Below, piece after piece: positions 40,347-52,940 of a DNA stretch of 64,000 bases; the stretch's first letter is position 1; the number at the start of each line of letters is the position of its first letter. Made by a program: the position numbers and the translations under genes. The stretch comes from Rhopalosiphum padi (Eukaryota > Arthropoda > Insecta > Hemiptera > Aphididae), in assembly GCF_020882245.1 (NCBI RefSeq), contig NC_083600.1, forward strand, positions 4,092,001-4,156,000. Reading direction: 5' to 3'. A model generated the notes under the pieces. The model was not told the DNA's origin. It did not search any database and saw only the letters and a program-made list of their open reading frames with translations.

Positions 40347-42411
40347 ATGAACCGTATATTCGGGAAATCGAAAGAAAAGGCGCCTCCTCCAGATATGTCT
40401 GCCGTCATAAAAGGGGTAAGTAAATAATTATACGATAGTATGAAAGATAAATTATATTATAAATTAAACATTATCTTTAGATGTAATCGTAACTATATAT
40501 TTAAAATAATTTATAGGTAGACGATCGTGCTGAATCAGTTGAACAAAAAATCAATAGACTGGACAGGGAGTTAAAAAAACTGAAAGATCAAATGGCTAAG
40601 ATGAGAGAAGGCCCAGCTAAAAATTCATTGAAACAAAAAGCATTAAGAGTTTTGAAACAAAGGAAACAGTGAGCTATGAAAAATAATATATATTATATAA
40701 ATAAAATAATATTTTATTTCAATATATTTCATTCCTGATAGTTGGGCTTTCCCCCCAATGTTTAATCCTTAATAATGTGAGGTAATATTGTATATGTGTA
40801 CTTTATTCTTTTACCTTTTATACATTACTATAGTTATGGGCACAAAAAACGATCCTGGCCCTTTCTGTCAGTTGTTCATTATTTTAACTATTGAATAACT
40901 AATTTTGTATCATCATGCGTAGATTTTAGTTTTACAATGTGTATTTTTTTTGTGTGTCGCCACCTTTTAAAATAAAAATACATCATTCTTCAATATTTCT
41001 GGTAGTATCTTAGTTCAAATTCCCATAAATTTACTGTTTATTGAGTACAAAACCACCCCCTAATAAAATAAAAATACGTCTAGGCTTTTTTATATATTAA
41101 TAACAATATAGTTATCTAGTCTAATTAGTGCACGAACACTGTGAGTGCGAGTTGCAACCCATAGGTTAAGAAACACTACTTTATAGTCAAAAATTAAAAA
41201 TCATTAATTTTTTCAATAGCCAAATAAAACAATGAATAGATAAGGAAGTACAGGTACTTTTACAGAAATCTAGGTTTTAATTGTTTTTTTTTTATTGTAA
41301 TTCAAAAATTAATAACTATAGAGATTTAATTTTTTCACAAAGTATTGATACGAGTATTTTTTAGATATGATACACATTATTTATAAACTCTTGTTATTTA
41401 TACACATTTTTTATTTCTTAGTGTTTTTTTTATTAATAAATATTTTTAAATATGCAAACTATACCATAGATTGTATTTTTTATTTTTATAATAAGCACTT
41501 AGTTATAATATTTATTTTAAAATGTATACATTTTGAGCTATCATAGTTTTAATACTAGTAGCTATAAATAAATAATAAAAAAAATCATTAATAAAATTCA
41601 AGCTTCTTGTATTATTAAAATCAGTTACAGATTTATAAATCAAAAATGGAAATCCCTAAGCCCTTGAATCTATTTCTGATTAAAATTATGAATTTGCATT
41701 AAAGTATTTATCATTTTTTATTATTTACAGATATGAAAGTCAGGCTGAAAACTTAAGAAATCAATCTTTCAATATGGAACAAGCTTCTTATGCAGTTCAG
41801 TCATTAAAAGACACCCAATCAACAGTAGTTGCGATGAAAACCGGCATGAAACAAATGAAAAAAGAATTTAAGAACATTAATATAGATGATATTGAGGTAG
41901 AATAAAATTATTTTAATATTTGTTACTAAATTCAGTAAGTATTAATGATATTTCAGAATAAGTTTTAATTGACAATCTAAAAGGGCTATTTTACATTTTA
42001 CCCAAGCTACCTATTGCAACTTACCAACCAGATACTATTAATACTGATAATGACTTATATCTAGACACTAGCCTAGTTTATTTAAAATAATAGTTTTTAT
42101 AATTTTTTATTATTAATTGTATACATTTAATATAGGATCTTCAAGATGAAATGGCTGATATGCTAGATCAATCAAATGAAGTGCAAGAAGCATTAGGACG
42201 GACATATGGAGTACCAGATATTGATGAAGATGAACTAAATGCAGAACTTGAAGCAATTGGTGATGAATTAGCTTTAGATGATGATACTTCTTATCTAGAT
42301 CAAGTGAATGTCCCAGACAAAGAACCTGGGCAAAAAGATAAAGAACCTAGTAAACCAGGTGAAATTTCTGTAGATGAATTTGGTTTACCAAAAATACCAG
42401 CACAACTTTAA
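40347..42411 (+). CDS. Chmp5: charged multivesicular body protein 5 (ESCRT-III, Vps60 family)
   Basis: CHMP5 is an ESCRT-III-related protein that works with Vta1/LIP5 and Vps4 in multivesicular-body sorting and membrane scission on endosomes. Four exons are joined as 40347-40415, 40517-40668, 41731-41896 and 42136-42411, giving 220 residues against 219 in human. Phases agree at every junction. The N-terminus MNRIFGKSKEKAPPP is diagnostic, followed by a basic helical hairpin with MREGPAK and KQKALRVLKQ, then QSFNMEQA, the SLKDTQ and MKTGMKQMKKEF helices, IDDIEDLQDEM, and the acidic C-terminal part ending VDEFGLPKIPAQL. The exon 2 donor is GTGAGC, and reading into the intron gives an immediate TGA. 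AATAAA lies at 42419, eight bases after the stop. Confidence 0.97.
41145..41177. mobile_element. solo hAT-like terminal fragment in Chmp5 intron 2
   Basis: The reverse complement begins AGTGTTTCTTAACC and runs into GGGTTGC, like the ends of hAT MITEs and similar to the end of the element at 50693-51145. No partner end was found within the intron, so this is a remnant. Confidence 0.4.
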
Positions 42412-43224
42412 CTGAGATAATAAAATAACAAATTATATTAATTTTACTTTTACCATTATTTTTTTAAGAATTAAATAAGTATTAAATTACCATCTACTAT
42501 ATTATATTATATATTAATTAAATATGTTATTACAAATTAAAAATAATTGTTTAAGGAAAGTTTTTCTTCATAGGTACATAGTTTTTTATTCGTAAATAAA
42601 AATGTATTTGATTTTTTAATACCATTTACAGTAACCTTAAGATAAGTAATGAGATAAAATTGAATTCAAAATTAAAAGCTCAATTCATGATTTGTTTCAA
42701 TAATTCAATAGTAGTTACTAAAATTTTAAAATATCATTATTAATTGTCTTTAGATGTTGTATAACTAATATTGAAGTTTTAATTAATTTTAAAATCAAAT
42801 ATATTTTTGTACAAGTTCATTTTAATAAAAACTGATTTTATACTATCAATTATACATAACTAGTCTTAAGAGTAACATATTTATTATTCATAAATCATAA
42901 GCATATGAATTTCAGTGTTTATTTGTTCTCTATATTGGCATAATATAATATAAAAATTTCTCATTACAATGAAGTAAAAAAAATTGTTTATAATTAAATA
43001 ATGTGAAATGCTTAAAATATAATTTTGAATTTTTTCAACAATTATGCAGAATCAGAAGTTTTAAACTAAGTTTGATAATAATTTTTTATTTATTGATTGA
43101 TACATTCCTGGACAATGTAAATTATGAAATTTTATATAATATACCTAATTGATAAATATAATTATACTTTAAATATCAACAAATTGTAATAATAGTTTAA
43201 TTAATATTATATACAAGTACTTAA

Positions 43225-43414
43225 GAGGACGCCATACCCATATGTGTTATTTTGTTTTATGTACATACAACATAGCAAATTTGCATTCAGTAGAACATAT
43301 TAATTTGTTAGCTTCAATATTAAGAAATAATAAGTAAATTCTCTCTATTTGAAGGAATATTTGCTATGTTATATGTATGTAAAACTGAGACTACATATGC
43401 AGGTATGATGTCCC
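43225..43414. mobile_element. non-autonomous inverted-repeat element, about 190 bp
   Basis: The outer ~62 bases on each side are inverted copies of each other with roughly three-quarters identity by eye. Shared blocks are GGAC..CATACC, CATATGT, ACATACA..ACATAGCAAAT and a terminal TTC. The loop is about 65 bases. The left edge abuts TTAA (43221-43224), but the right flank does not show TTAA cleanly, so the superfamily is unresolved. A transcript across it would fold into a long hairpin. Confidence 0.65.
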
Positions 43415-45246
43415 ATTTATTCACACATTACGCAAGTAAATGATAAAAAATAAAAAAAGTTCTATAACAAATAATCTTTTTTTTTAATTTGTACTAATCT
43501 AATAAATCATTATTTTATTAAATCAAGCTATTTTATCAATTTGATTATTTATAATGTTGTATGAAAATTACTTACAAAAATGTAAGAATCTTCTGTACAA
43601 GGTATTTTTTCAAATTTTATTAAGTCTTGGTAGGTAGTATAATTTTATTATTTTAATGGTAATTTCTAAATTTTAATCCACCGAATTCTATGTTTAAATT
43701 TTACCAAATTTACTTGTTATATATAATAATATTATAGATTGTAAATATACTTTGTTTAAATAATAAAAAAGGTTTAAATTTAAAATTGGATAAGTAACTA
43801 TTCAGTCATCCAGAACCATGAAGTAAAAGCATACCTCTATTAGTACCAAGAACATATTACAATTAATATGTTTGCATATTTTAATTCTGCACTTAGTTTA
43901 ATTAAATTATCTTCCAAATTCTAAAAGTGAGTTTTAGTCATGTTGTTGAAGTTATCATAAAAACAGATTTATATTTTATAATAAGGAAATAACCACATTT
44001 ATTATTGGTTGCTTTTTTTTTTTAAAGATTATGACATGGTTTTTCAATTTAAGACATAGTTCTTAACACATTAGCCCTAGTTTTAATAATTAAGTTTATT
44101 ATCTTACGTTAATTCTTTTACTAATTTTCCATGCTCTTGTATGTTAATACAACATAAAAGATAATTAAAATAATAAATAATAATTTATTAATGTTAATAA
44201 AAAAAAACTGATAATACTGATTTTTTTTAAATAAAATTGATATAGGTACCTACTCATATTTAATTCTACTATAAAATCAATAATATTAATTTATGAATAG
44301 GATGGTGATGAAACGATTATGCATCCATAGATATTTGTGTTTTTACTCACTTATTTTTAAAATAACAATCAATTTATTATAAAATTAGTATATTAGTTAT
44401 AGTTGTATTTATTTCAAACTGTTTTAACACCACCATAAATAAAGTATCAAAGGTCATCATAAATCACTCATAATAATATATATGTATTATGATAAATCTA
44501 TTAAATCTAAACAATTCACAAATTGTTTGTAGTTAGGTATATGACTTAATACTTAAACCAATATTCTATTAACATGACATTGTTAAAAAAAACTAAATAT
44601 GTATTTGAAATTGTTCATTGAATTAAATTTTGGTTTAATGGTATGCATATTTTAAAGCATAAAAATATTTATGTGATCAATATCATGATATAACTGAAGT
44701 CTACAAACCAATAATCCATTTTAAACAATTTTGAAACAGTAAAGATGAAAGCTCGGTAAATTGTACCGATGTTTTTTTAGTGGGTAAACCGAGTAATCCC
44801 TCAATGTAAATTGTTTACAAGCATAATACCTAATTTTAATTTAGGTAGATACCTTATGCCTACAAACATTTTAGTACCTAGTATTTAATTTAAGACTATA
44901 TCTTCAGGTATACTTTATTTAGTCTTGCTCTTTTCACACGTGTTTAAAAGATAAACAGTGTTGCTTACAATATATTTAGTATTATTTACACAGTTTGAAT
45001 TTTAGAATATTTCTAGGTGTTCAATAGATACCTACTTAATGTTTTTACAATATACATCATTATTTAATATTATATTATCACTAAAATGATGCGAATTATA
45101 AACTGTAACCATTTATTAATATCAGCATGAACAATTTCAGGAACAGGTTAAGTCGAAATTTTTAGTAAATAAGTGAATTTTACCAATATATTTTAATAGA
45201 CAATTATTATATTCTGTGCTTATAGATACTTATTTAGTATAAGGTC

Positions 45247-45400
45247 CAGGCGCAAACGCAAAAAACAATTTATTTTTTTTGTGGGAGGGCGAACATTTTT
45301 TCGAAAAATATACTATTCACTACTGTAGGTCAGGTAATTTATTTTTTATTCGCGATATTTCGGGAGAGCTTTAAACACCCACCCCCTGCATTGGCGCCTG
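45247..45400. mobile_element. hAT-like MITE, 154 bp
   Basis: The ends are CAGGCGC and its inverse GCGCCTG, with partial pairing continuing inward. Flanks are ATAAGGTC (45239-45246) and ATAAAGTC (45401-45408), an 8-bp duplication with one mismatch. There is no ORF. The diverged duplication suggests an older copy than the 23.4- and 36.8-kb elements. Confidence 0.7.
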
Positions 45401-48130
45401 ATAAAGTCGATGGTATTCACTAAAAATGTATGTCCTCATAAATTAAATTCCAAATTTTAAAGAAATATAAATACTTAATCGATTTGTACTTTTGTTTTTG
45501 TTATCCAATAATTAACCTGTTAATGCAAGTGTACTAGCTAATGTACTGTGTACCACTGTACCTACATATAAATGGAGCTTATAATACGCATTGAGAAGTA
45601 TCCTCGTGAGAAAAATTCAAGTTTGTATAAGAGATGTGTTAACCAGTTTGAAATAACTCTTCCTAACGCTTGAGGGAGACATTGAGGAAAATGGAAAACA
45701 CCACAGTTTTTCCTCTAAACTATAAAGCAAAAGAGATTTCGTCGATAAATCGCTTTGTGCCTGATGTATAGTGGAATGACTATTGTCAAAGCTTAATTAA
45801 AAATTTAGTAAAATGTTTGCAATGTATAATATAAAATAACTGTAGCCTGTAGGTATACTAATAAGAACTTTTTTCAAATATAAACGAAAAAAATGGAAGG
45901 AGACTAAATGGCCTGTATAAAGTATAGAATAGTAGCGACTTTTTAAATAATAATATAGAAATTGTAAAGAATTTCCCAGGAATAGGAAAATATAAATTTT
46001 GCGTTCCAGTATTTGCGAGCATTGTGTTGAATATTTGTGTAAGAAATATGATTGATTTCTTAAATAGACACTAGACGTTTGATTATTTTGTCAGTAATTA
46101 TGTAAAAGCCTGGAGATTTTTTAGAGGAAATTTTTTTAATACTAATATTAACTTTGACTGGACAAAGGGCTTGAGAAAGAAAGCACATTTGAAGTGGAGA
46201 ATCGAAAATGTTTTATACTTTTTTATTATTATTTTTTTTTGGTAATGTGGCTGACGACTGAAAGATGATTTTTAAATGTTTAGTGAATATATTATATTTG
46301 ATTTGTCTTAGTCAGAGTTGTAACTACTATATAGCATTATAGCTAGGTAGGTATCAACATTGTTGCGCAATGTAATGAATCGATGAGTGGCTTATGAATA
46401 CTTAGAAGTTTTCTAAAGGCTTTCCAAAGAGTATCATAAACTTTATGTATATGTAAGTGATAAAGCATGTTTGCTATTGGTGAATTTCCTTCTCTCCGAC
46501 TCTTTGGATATTTCTTTCTCACTAAACAGGGCAATTCCCACCCGGGTTAAAAATTAAATACAATTAATATTAAACAATATATCTACCAAATAAATAAATG
46601 TACTCTTTATATAATGTACTTTATTAAATAACTACAAAAATCAATATATTATCTTTTTTTATCATAATTAATATCAAAATATATTTTAAAATCAAACGTC
46701 ATAAAAATATAAAGTTTACTAGGTAATATAAATATCACAAATACAAAGTTATGTATTGATTCATAGGGGAAATATCTCAGACGGTGTGGAGACGTCCAGA
46801 CCGTTTAGTACCTTTGTAATGGATTTAAACTTGTATAGTAAGCTAAAATTTTGTCAGACTGTTTGTCCTCAATGTTTTAATGATATACCTAAATACCTAA
46901 TAAGGGTTTCTATTTTAATAGGGAGTATAGTGACTATAGAGAGGTTGTAAGAAACCTTCATTGACAGCAATTATATGGCAGAATTTCAGCAATTGTATGA
47001 TTTTATTTTGTGTGAATAAGTAAACTACATCATAGATGTGAGAAGTCCTTTTAAAAAATCATTTTTTTTCAGAATAGGTGAAATCAAATTTTTCCTAATC
47101 AGTTTAATATTGGGATAGAATTTCTATTGTGTTTATAAGGAGACTGATAGTTTATAAAAAGTAAAAACTAGTGAATGGTCTGACTATCATATTAAGGATC
47201 TATCTACTGACAACTGACACCCATCCCGTTATAAAATGCCTGGCATTTTAAATATCTACGTATATATGATAAATCTATGCGTAAGCATAATATTGTATAA
47301 TATTTTTAAATATCGCAAAAGTTCCAAACAGTCTCCCTACATAAACTTTTAGTTAAAAATATAATAAAAACAAAAATACAAAATGTACAAACACGTGATT
47401 GACGTCAGCTGTTGCTGACTTGCCGTCGGACCTGTCGGTTTTGGAATTTGGACATTATGTCATATAAATAGTAAATACCAAAATACCTATATAATATTCA
47501 TTATTTGTCCGTAATATACGTATAATACTATAATATATTATACGTCTATGATTTGTACATTTATAATTTATGTTAATTTTCATTTGTTATTGTTATTTGT
47601 TTATTGTTATTACAATTTATTATCAGGATCGTAGAACAATATTTGTAAATGCGTATTAATAAATCGTGGTATGGTTACGGACTGCCATTTAAGGTATGAA
47701 TAATTATCATGAATCATGATAAATAAATGATAAAACATCGGTCAAGTTCAGACAGTTCAGTTCTATTACTTTCACCAGTTATAGAAAATGTTTTTAAATA
47801 CATAAGACGTTCACAAAAATTGACAAGACAAAAACGGCGTTTTTGTAAGATAATAATAAATACACAAAATTTATTTCGAGTACGCTTTTCTGTGAGATTT
47901 CTGTAGAAAACGAAAAGCCGTCATTTGATTCCAATGCAAGAATCGAAGACGAAGACGATGTTTAGATTTTTTCTTCTCGACCTTGAAAAATATAAATCCG
48001 AAACGTTACGGAATTTCGTTGCCAACATAACCGGTGTCAACACACGAGGCCGATAATAATTGACAGGAGTACCCGTGTGCTGGACGTATATCGGGCCATT
48101 CCGGGGGTACTTGCTGATCGCTGGTCGCAT

Positions 48131-48441
48131 CACTCGGTACTCACTAGACAGTAGACACTAGTGACTAGTCAGTAGTCGGCACTCGCTGTTCGCCGTCACC
48201 GTGTCTCTTTACTCGCCAACGACAATAGTACAGCACTCGCCTAATCACCTCTTACATTCGGTGGTGGCGCAGGGTGTACACCATTCATTAAACACTACGC
48301 ATACTTTGCTATTTGTGTGTTCGTTGTTGACGTAGTTTTTCGATCAAAAGTTCTTTCGCCGAGAAGACCATCACTTCCTGTTCAACTTTGACCATCTCGG
48401 GACGTGTCTTTCCATCCGGTTCTTTGGTTTTCCTCGCACAG
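48131..48441 (+). promoter_or_regulatory. Apc: Apc promoter region and non-coding first exon
   Basis: Composition rises in GC from about 47880 to 48441. A donor CAG|GTAAGG follows 48441 and the next acceptor with the Apc start is at 52912, so this is the likely 5' UTR exon. The transcription start cannot be fixed. A short self-complementary stretch with repeated CAGTAG and ACTAGT lies at about 48147-48177. Association with Apc is inferred from strand, spacing and splice signals. Confidence 0.6.
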
Positions 48442-51400
48442 GTAAGGGATTAGTCATTATAAGCATTTTTAAAGATATTTACAATCATCTGCTCAACTAT
48501 CGTTTTTAAACTAAATTGCTGGAAGTAGTTGGTCGACTAAGCACAACATTATGTAGTTCAGTATCCTTTGACCTCTTGTATAATGTTGCGTCTGTTGCCG
48601 GCTTGCCTCCTTCTGTGTTATCCGTTCTATTCACATTTTTTATGTATACTTTACATCTAGTCTCAATAGTCTGATGTGTTTTTTATCCTATCAATTAGTT
48701 TTGTACTAGGTGCCTTTGATAAATCAGAATTACACTGGTTTGTCATCAGTTGATTAACGAGTACTTTCCTATGATGTTTATTATTTTTGTTTTATCGATT
48801 GGCATTGTCTGTTAGACCAGTGTAATACTAGCTATATAATCATCAGTAATATGAAGGTATTATTTATTTATTTCCAATAATTATTATCCAAATATTCTTA
48901 GAATATAATTTTTTGTTTTCATGTTTACTAACATAAAATACTCATGTATTATTGTTTCAATTTTATAATATATAATCTATTTTGTATTGTTATAGGTAGG
49001 TGCTTCGTGTTTAATTATAAGTAGTACTTACTATTTTATTTTTAATGATCAAGTCTTACATGTTTTTAAGATACACCATCAGTGCACACATTTCAAATTT
49101 TTATTAATCTTATTTTATTTCTGATAAAAAAAAGTTTTTTACTATGTTAACTTAAATATTTCATCAAAAAAATATGACGTTTTTATGACGTTCCCCAATA
49201 AATAAAATAGGTACAACTAACTAAAAAAGGTTTAATTTATCGACATTGATATACAACCCCAATTAGTCAAGCATATAGTATAGGATTCTAATTAAAATTG
49301 GTGTTTATCTGTAGTTAATGTTAACATTTACATATTCATTAGGTATTTGTTATAACTTATAATTTAACAAGCTTTGCATACACTTATATTAACTATAAGT
49401 ATAATTGTCTTATAATTTTTTCATTACCTACCTTGGTACCTTTTTTATTTTGTTTTACATAATATATTCAACGATAGTGTATAATGTTTGGCTTTTTATT
49501 ATCTTCTTGTAGTTCTTGTATTTAATCTCTATAGAAATGTTTGGTCATAAGTAGGGAACAGATTTAAATGCAAAAAAAACATGAAAAATGCCTTTAAATA
49601 AAAATACGATTTAATGTACTCATAATAGAATTTTTTTTTAAATTGGTCTTAAAATTAATTTTAATAATTAAAATATTTGTTTTGTTATTATATAAATTCT
49701 TATTATTCGTCTTTTCCTATCTTCTTTTTACCATGAAAATTATTTACAAAAAATGAATAATAATAATATAACATATAATAAAAATAGAAGTACTGACAGG
49801 CAAAACAAACAATATTCTTCAAGAATGAATTTTAACTAATTTTTTTTCAAATTTTATCCATTCTTATGTAAAAATGACTTAAAACTTTAAAATGCAAAAT
49901 AAAAGTTACTTTTTAATTCTTTGATGTATGAAATGTAATTTGCATTAAAATCCATTCTGTAGTTAAAAGTTATATTAGTTTTATCATAATCATTTCATTC
50001 AGTAGAATAATAAACTTAAAAGTAATAAAGTGTAACAAGACTGAATACTTGGCTTAAACTAATTGGTATTTAATTTTAATATTTAATTGAATTTAATAAA
50101 ATTGAACCCTATCTCAAGTACAATATTAGTAATTATTTTTTTCATGTTTCTATTTTTCATAAAATATTTTGTGGTATTTCATTAAATCCATTTTTAATTT
50201 TTCATGATAATTCAAGTAAAATGTTGTTTCACTACCTATAATTTAGATACATATTTTTAGAAATTGTGCTTACAAATATTTCTATTTCATGATCAATATT
50301 AAGTTGTTGATTAAACTACTTAGTACTTATAGCACAGTTAATTAAAAATATGAAGTATCTAATAGTTATTAAATCATTTTTTTTATGAAATATAATAATA
50401 CCTGTATATTATGCTTGGTTATATCTTGCTAAAGAAGCTCTAATAAGTTATAAAATATGAATATACAATATAATTCTAAAGAGTGCCTCCAGATTTTTAG
50501 ATATACCTTAGGGTATTATGTAGTATTAGTTAAAAAAGGTTGTAAACTTCTGTATCTGTATTAGATAATAGTATGTTATCATAAAGTACCCATTATTTTT
50601 TAGATATAATGTTTTTAATATGACGTATCATATTGTTTCATAGCTTAATATAATTGATCATTTAATTCTTTCGCTGTAACCACGCACTATACCAGTGTTT
50701 TTTAAACTGTGCTCCGCGAAACCCTGGGGTTCCGCGAAGATCACTTAAGGGTTCCTCAAAACATTTAAAATATTCAAAAAAATTATTTTGAAAAATCTAT
50801 TATTTATTTATAAAATATTAATATATTTTAATTTTACATTTAGTTAATTACAGTACCTATGAAATATACATTAAATAATAGTATATTATAGTCAATATTA
50901 TTTTGTACTAATATAATATAAGAAAAGTCAATATTATATTACTTTTGAATGTTATGATACCTCCTAAATAAATAATTTTATTACATTTTTCTGTGTTTAG
51001 TATAATATTATATATATTATCATTGTTGCCGTTTATTGTAATGTTTAGTACTATCCTCCTTTTTGAAGATAATATTGATAGGGGTTCAGCATAAAAAATA
51101 TTATTGTTTGGTGTTCTGTGATTTCAAAAAGTTTAAGAAACACTGCACTATACCTATCATCTATCTTTTCCTACAGGTTTCTGTAATTTATTCATTATTT
51201 GTTATTCCTATTAGGTATGTAGATTACATGGTAATTTTTGAGGTAATTTTAGAGACTATTGATTTCTGCTTTGGATATTAAAGTGTTCTTTTACCCTTAG
51301 AGTCTATTTTATGATTTGTATATTTTTTGTCCTTGTGCTTCCAATACCCATTATAGGATTACTGATATTATTATAAACTGCATTATTTGTTTTAATTATT

Positions 51401-52912
51401 CTTTTGATTTTTATTGTATCTGTATTGAATTTTATTTTAAGTTTATTCTAAATAGTTAGTACTATACCGTAGTTACTAGGTTTGATGTTTTATATTAAAA
51501 AAAAAAAATGATGTATTACGTATCTATTACAAAAAATTATCTATTATAAAGTTATCTATTATAAACCTTGTTTTATTCATAGAATTTTTAACCTGTACAT
51601 AGAACAATAAGTAAATTAGATACCTAAGTAAAAATAAATATGGCCGTTGTCTGACAATTTTATATGTAAATAACATAATTACATGGCATTTACAGAAATT
51701 AGATTTATAAATAATAAAAAAAAAAACAGATAAAGTGTGATTATATAATTAACCAATTAACAATATATAATAAAATCTTAAATTTAAGATAGATATAAAG
51801 GTAGAAGCCAGAAGTATACAGTGCAGAGGATGATTATGGCTATATATTATTTAATATAATATACTAAATTGTAAGCAGTGACAGTTCAGAAACCTTTTTA
51901 GGTTTGCCTGAATCAATAAACTAAGGATGTTCTTGAAGGCTGTTAATCTTGAGAAAGAACTTTATTATTTAAAATTATTGTTTATATTGTCGTTTAATTT
52001 GATCTACTACGTATAAAAATAATGCTTAAATAATCAAATATTTCACATAAATATTATATAAAAAAATAGGCTGTATAATTTTTATATTATGTTACACGTT
52101 TATAGGTTAGCTAATCATAATACAACTATTTTTCTTTGCTTCTTTGACAATGAACACACATTAACCACAATAAGTCAATGCCCTTTTGTCATGAATGATA
52201 TTTTCCTTGGGCATTCTATTACAATATGGTACTATATATTATAAACATTTTAAGTACCTTGCAGTATTTTATTTATAAATACTATATTGTTGACTTTGAT
52301 ATAACAATAAGAGTATCCAATTTTCAATCAATAACTTTCTTTTATAAATTATTCTTTTTATTATTTATCTTATCAATTTAATTGTTTTGGTAAAAGTTAT
52401 CTAACGGGATTATATTTGATATAGTAACAATATTAATTACAACAGATAAAATGTAAACAATATATCATACTCATGATGCATATTTTGTTCATTTAACTGC
52501 TTGATAATTTCTGTTAGTACATAATTTGTGATTTTTTTTATGAAGAATGACCTATGTTAGAATATGTAGCTACTCTCCTTTTATGGATTTAAATTATTAT
52601 GCTCTTGACATATTTATTGAACCTTGAGTATCCTTTTTTGAACGTTTTTTCTTAAAATTTTGAAGAATAATAGTTTTTTTTATGCTTTAAAAATTGAATT
52701 GTATCAAATTATAATATAAATGTAGTACACATGTAAGCTTTAAACCATGAAATCATCTTGTCCTTGAAATAGCATAAATATATTGTTTACCTTTACAGAA
52801 CTAAGTATAACAAAAATACATTTCTTTTGTAATGTGTAACTATTAATAATAAATAACAATATCATTTTTATTGCTTGAATAAATTATTAAATGCAATATT
52901 TCTATGTTTCAG
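48442..52912 (+). other. Apc intron 1 (5' UTR intron)
   Basis: About 4.5 kb of AT-rich DNA lies between the non-coding exon and the exon holding the start codon. It contains the hAT element at 50693-51145 and no other recognisable gene. Confidence 0.6.
50693..51145. mobile_element. hAT-type non-autonomous element, 453 bp
   Basis: The left end CAGTGTTTTTTAAACT and right end AGTTTAAGAAACACTG are inverted copies with one mismatch. The same 8-bp sequence CACTATAC flanks both sides (50685-50692 and 51146-51153). Near the left end a CCGCGAAACCC..GGGGTTCCGCG segment forms an internal palindrome, common in hAT ends. The interior is AT-rich without a transposase. A short ORF at 51063-51281 crosses the right end and is not a gene. 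Confidence 0.9.
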
Positions 52913-52940
52913 TTAAAACAATATTTTATAGTTATGAGAT

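Larger units (their letters stand above)
42425..48130. other. intergenic AT-rich DNA between Chmp5 and Apc
   Basis: No gene is seen. Two small inverted-repeat elements are listed separately (43225-43414 and 45247-45400). Short ORFs at about 46343-46534 (minus) and 46756-46950 (plus) show no domain. Confidence 0.55.

Noticed and set aside
47921..48133. 70-residue minus-strand ORF upstream of Apc
   Set aside because: Lies in the GC-richer Apc promoter region with no domain; a composition effect.
51063..51281. 72-residue ORF
   Set aside because: It crosses the right terminal repeat and target duplication of a hAT element, so it is not a gene.
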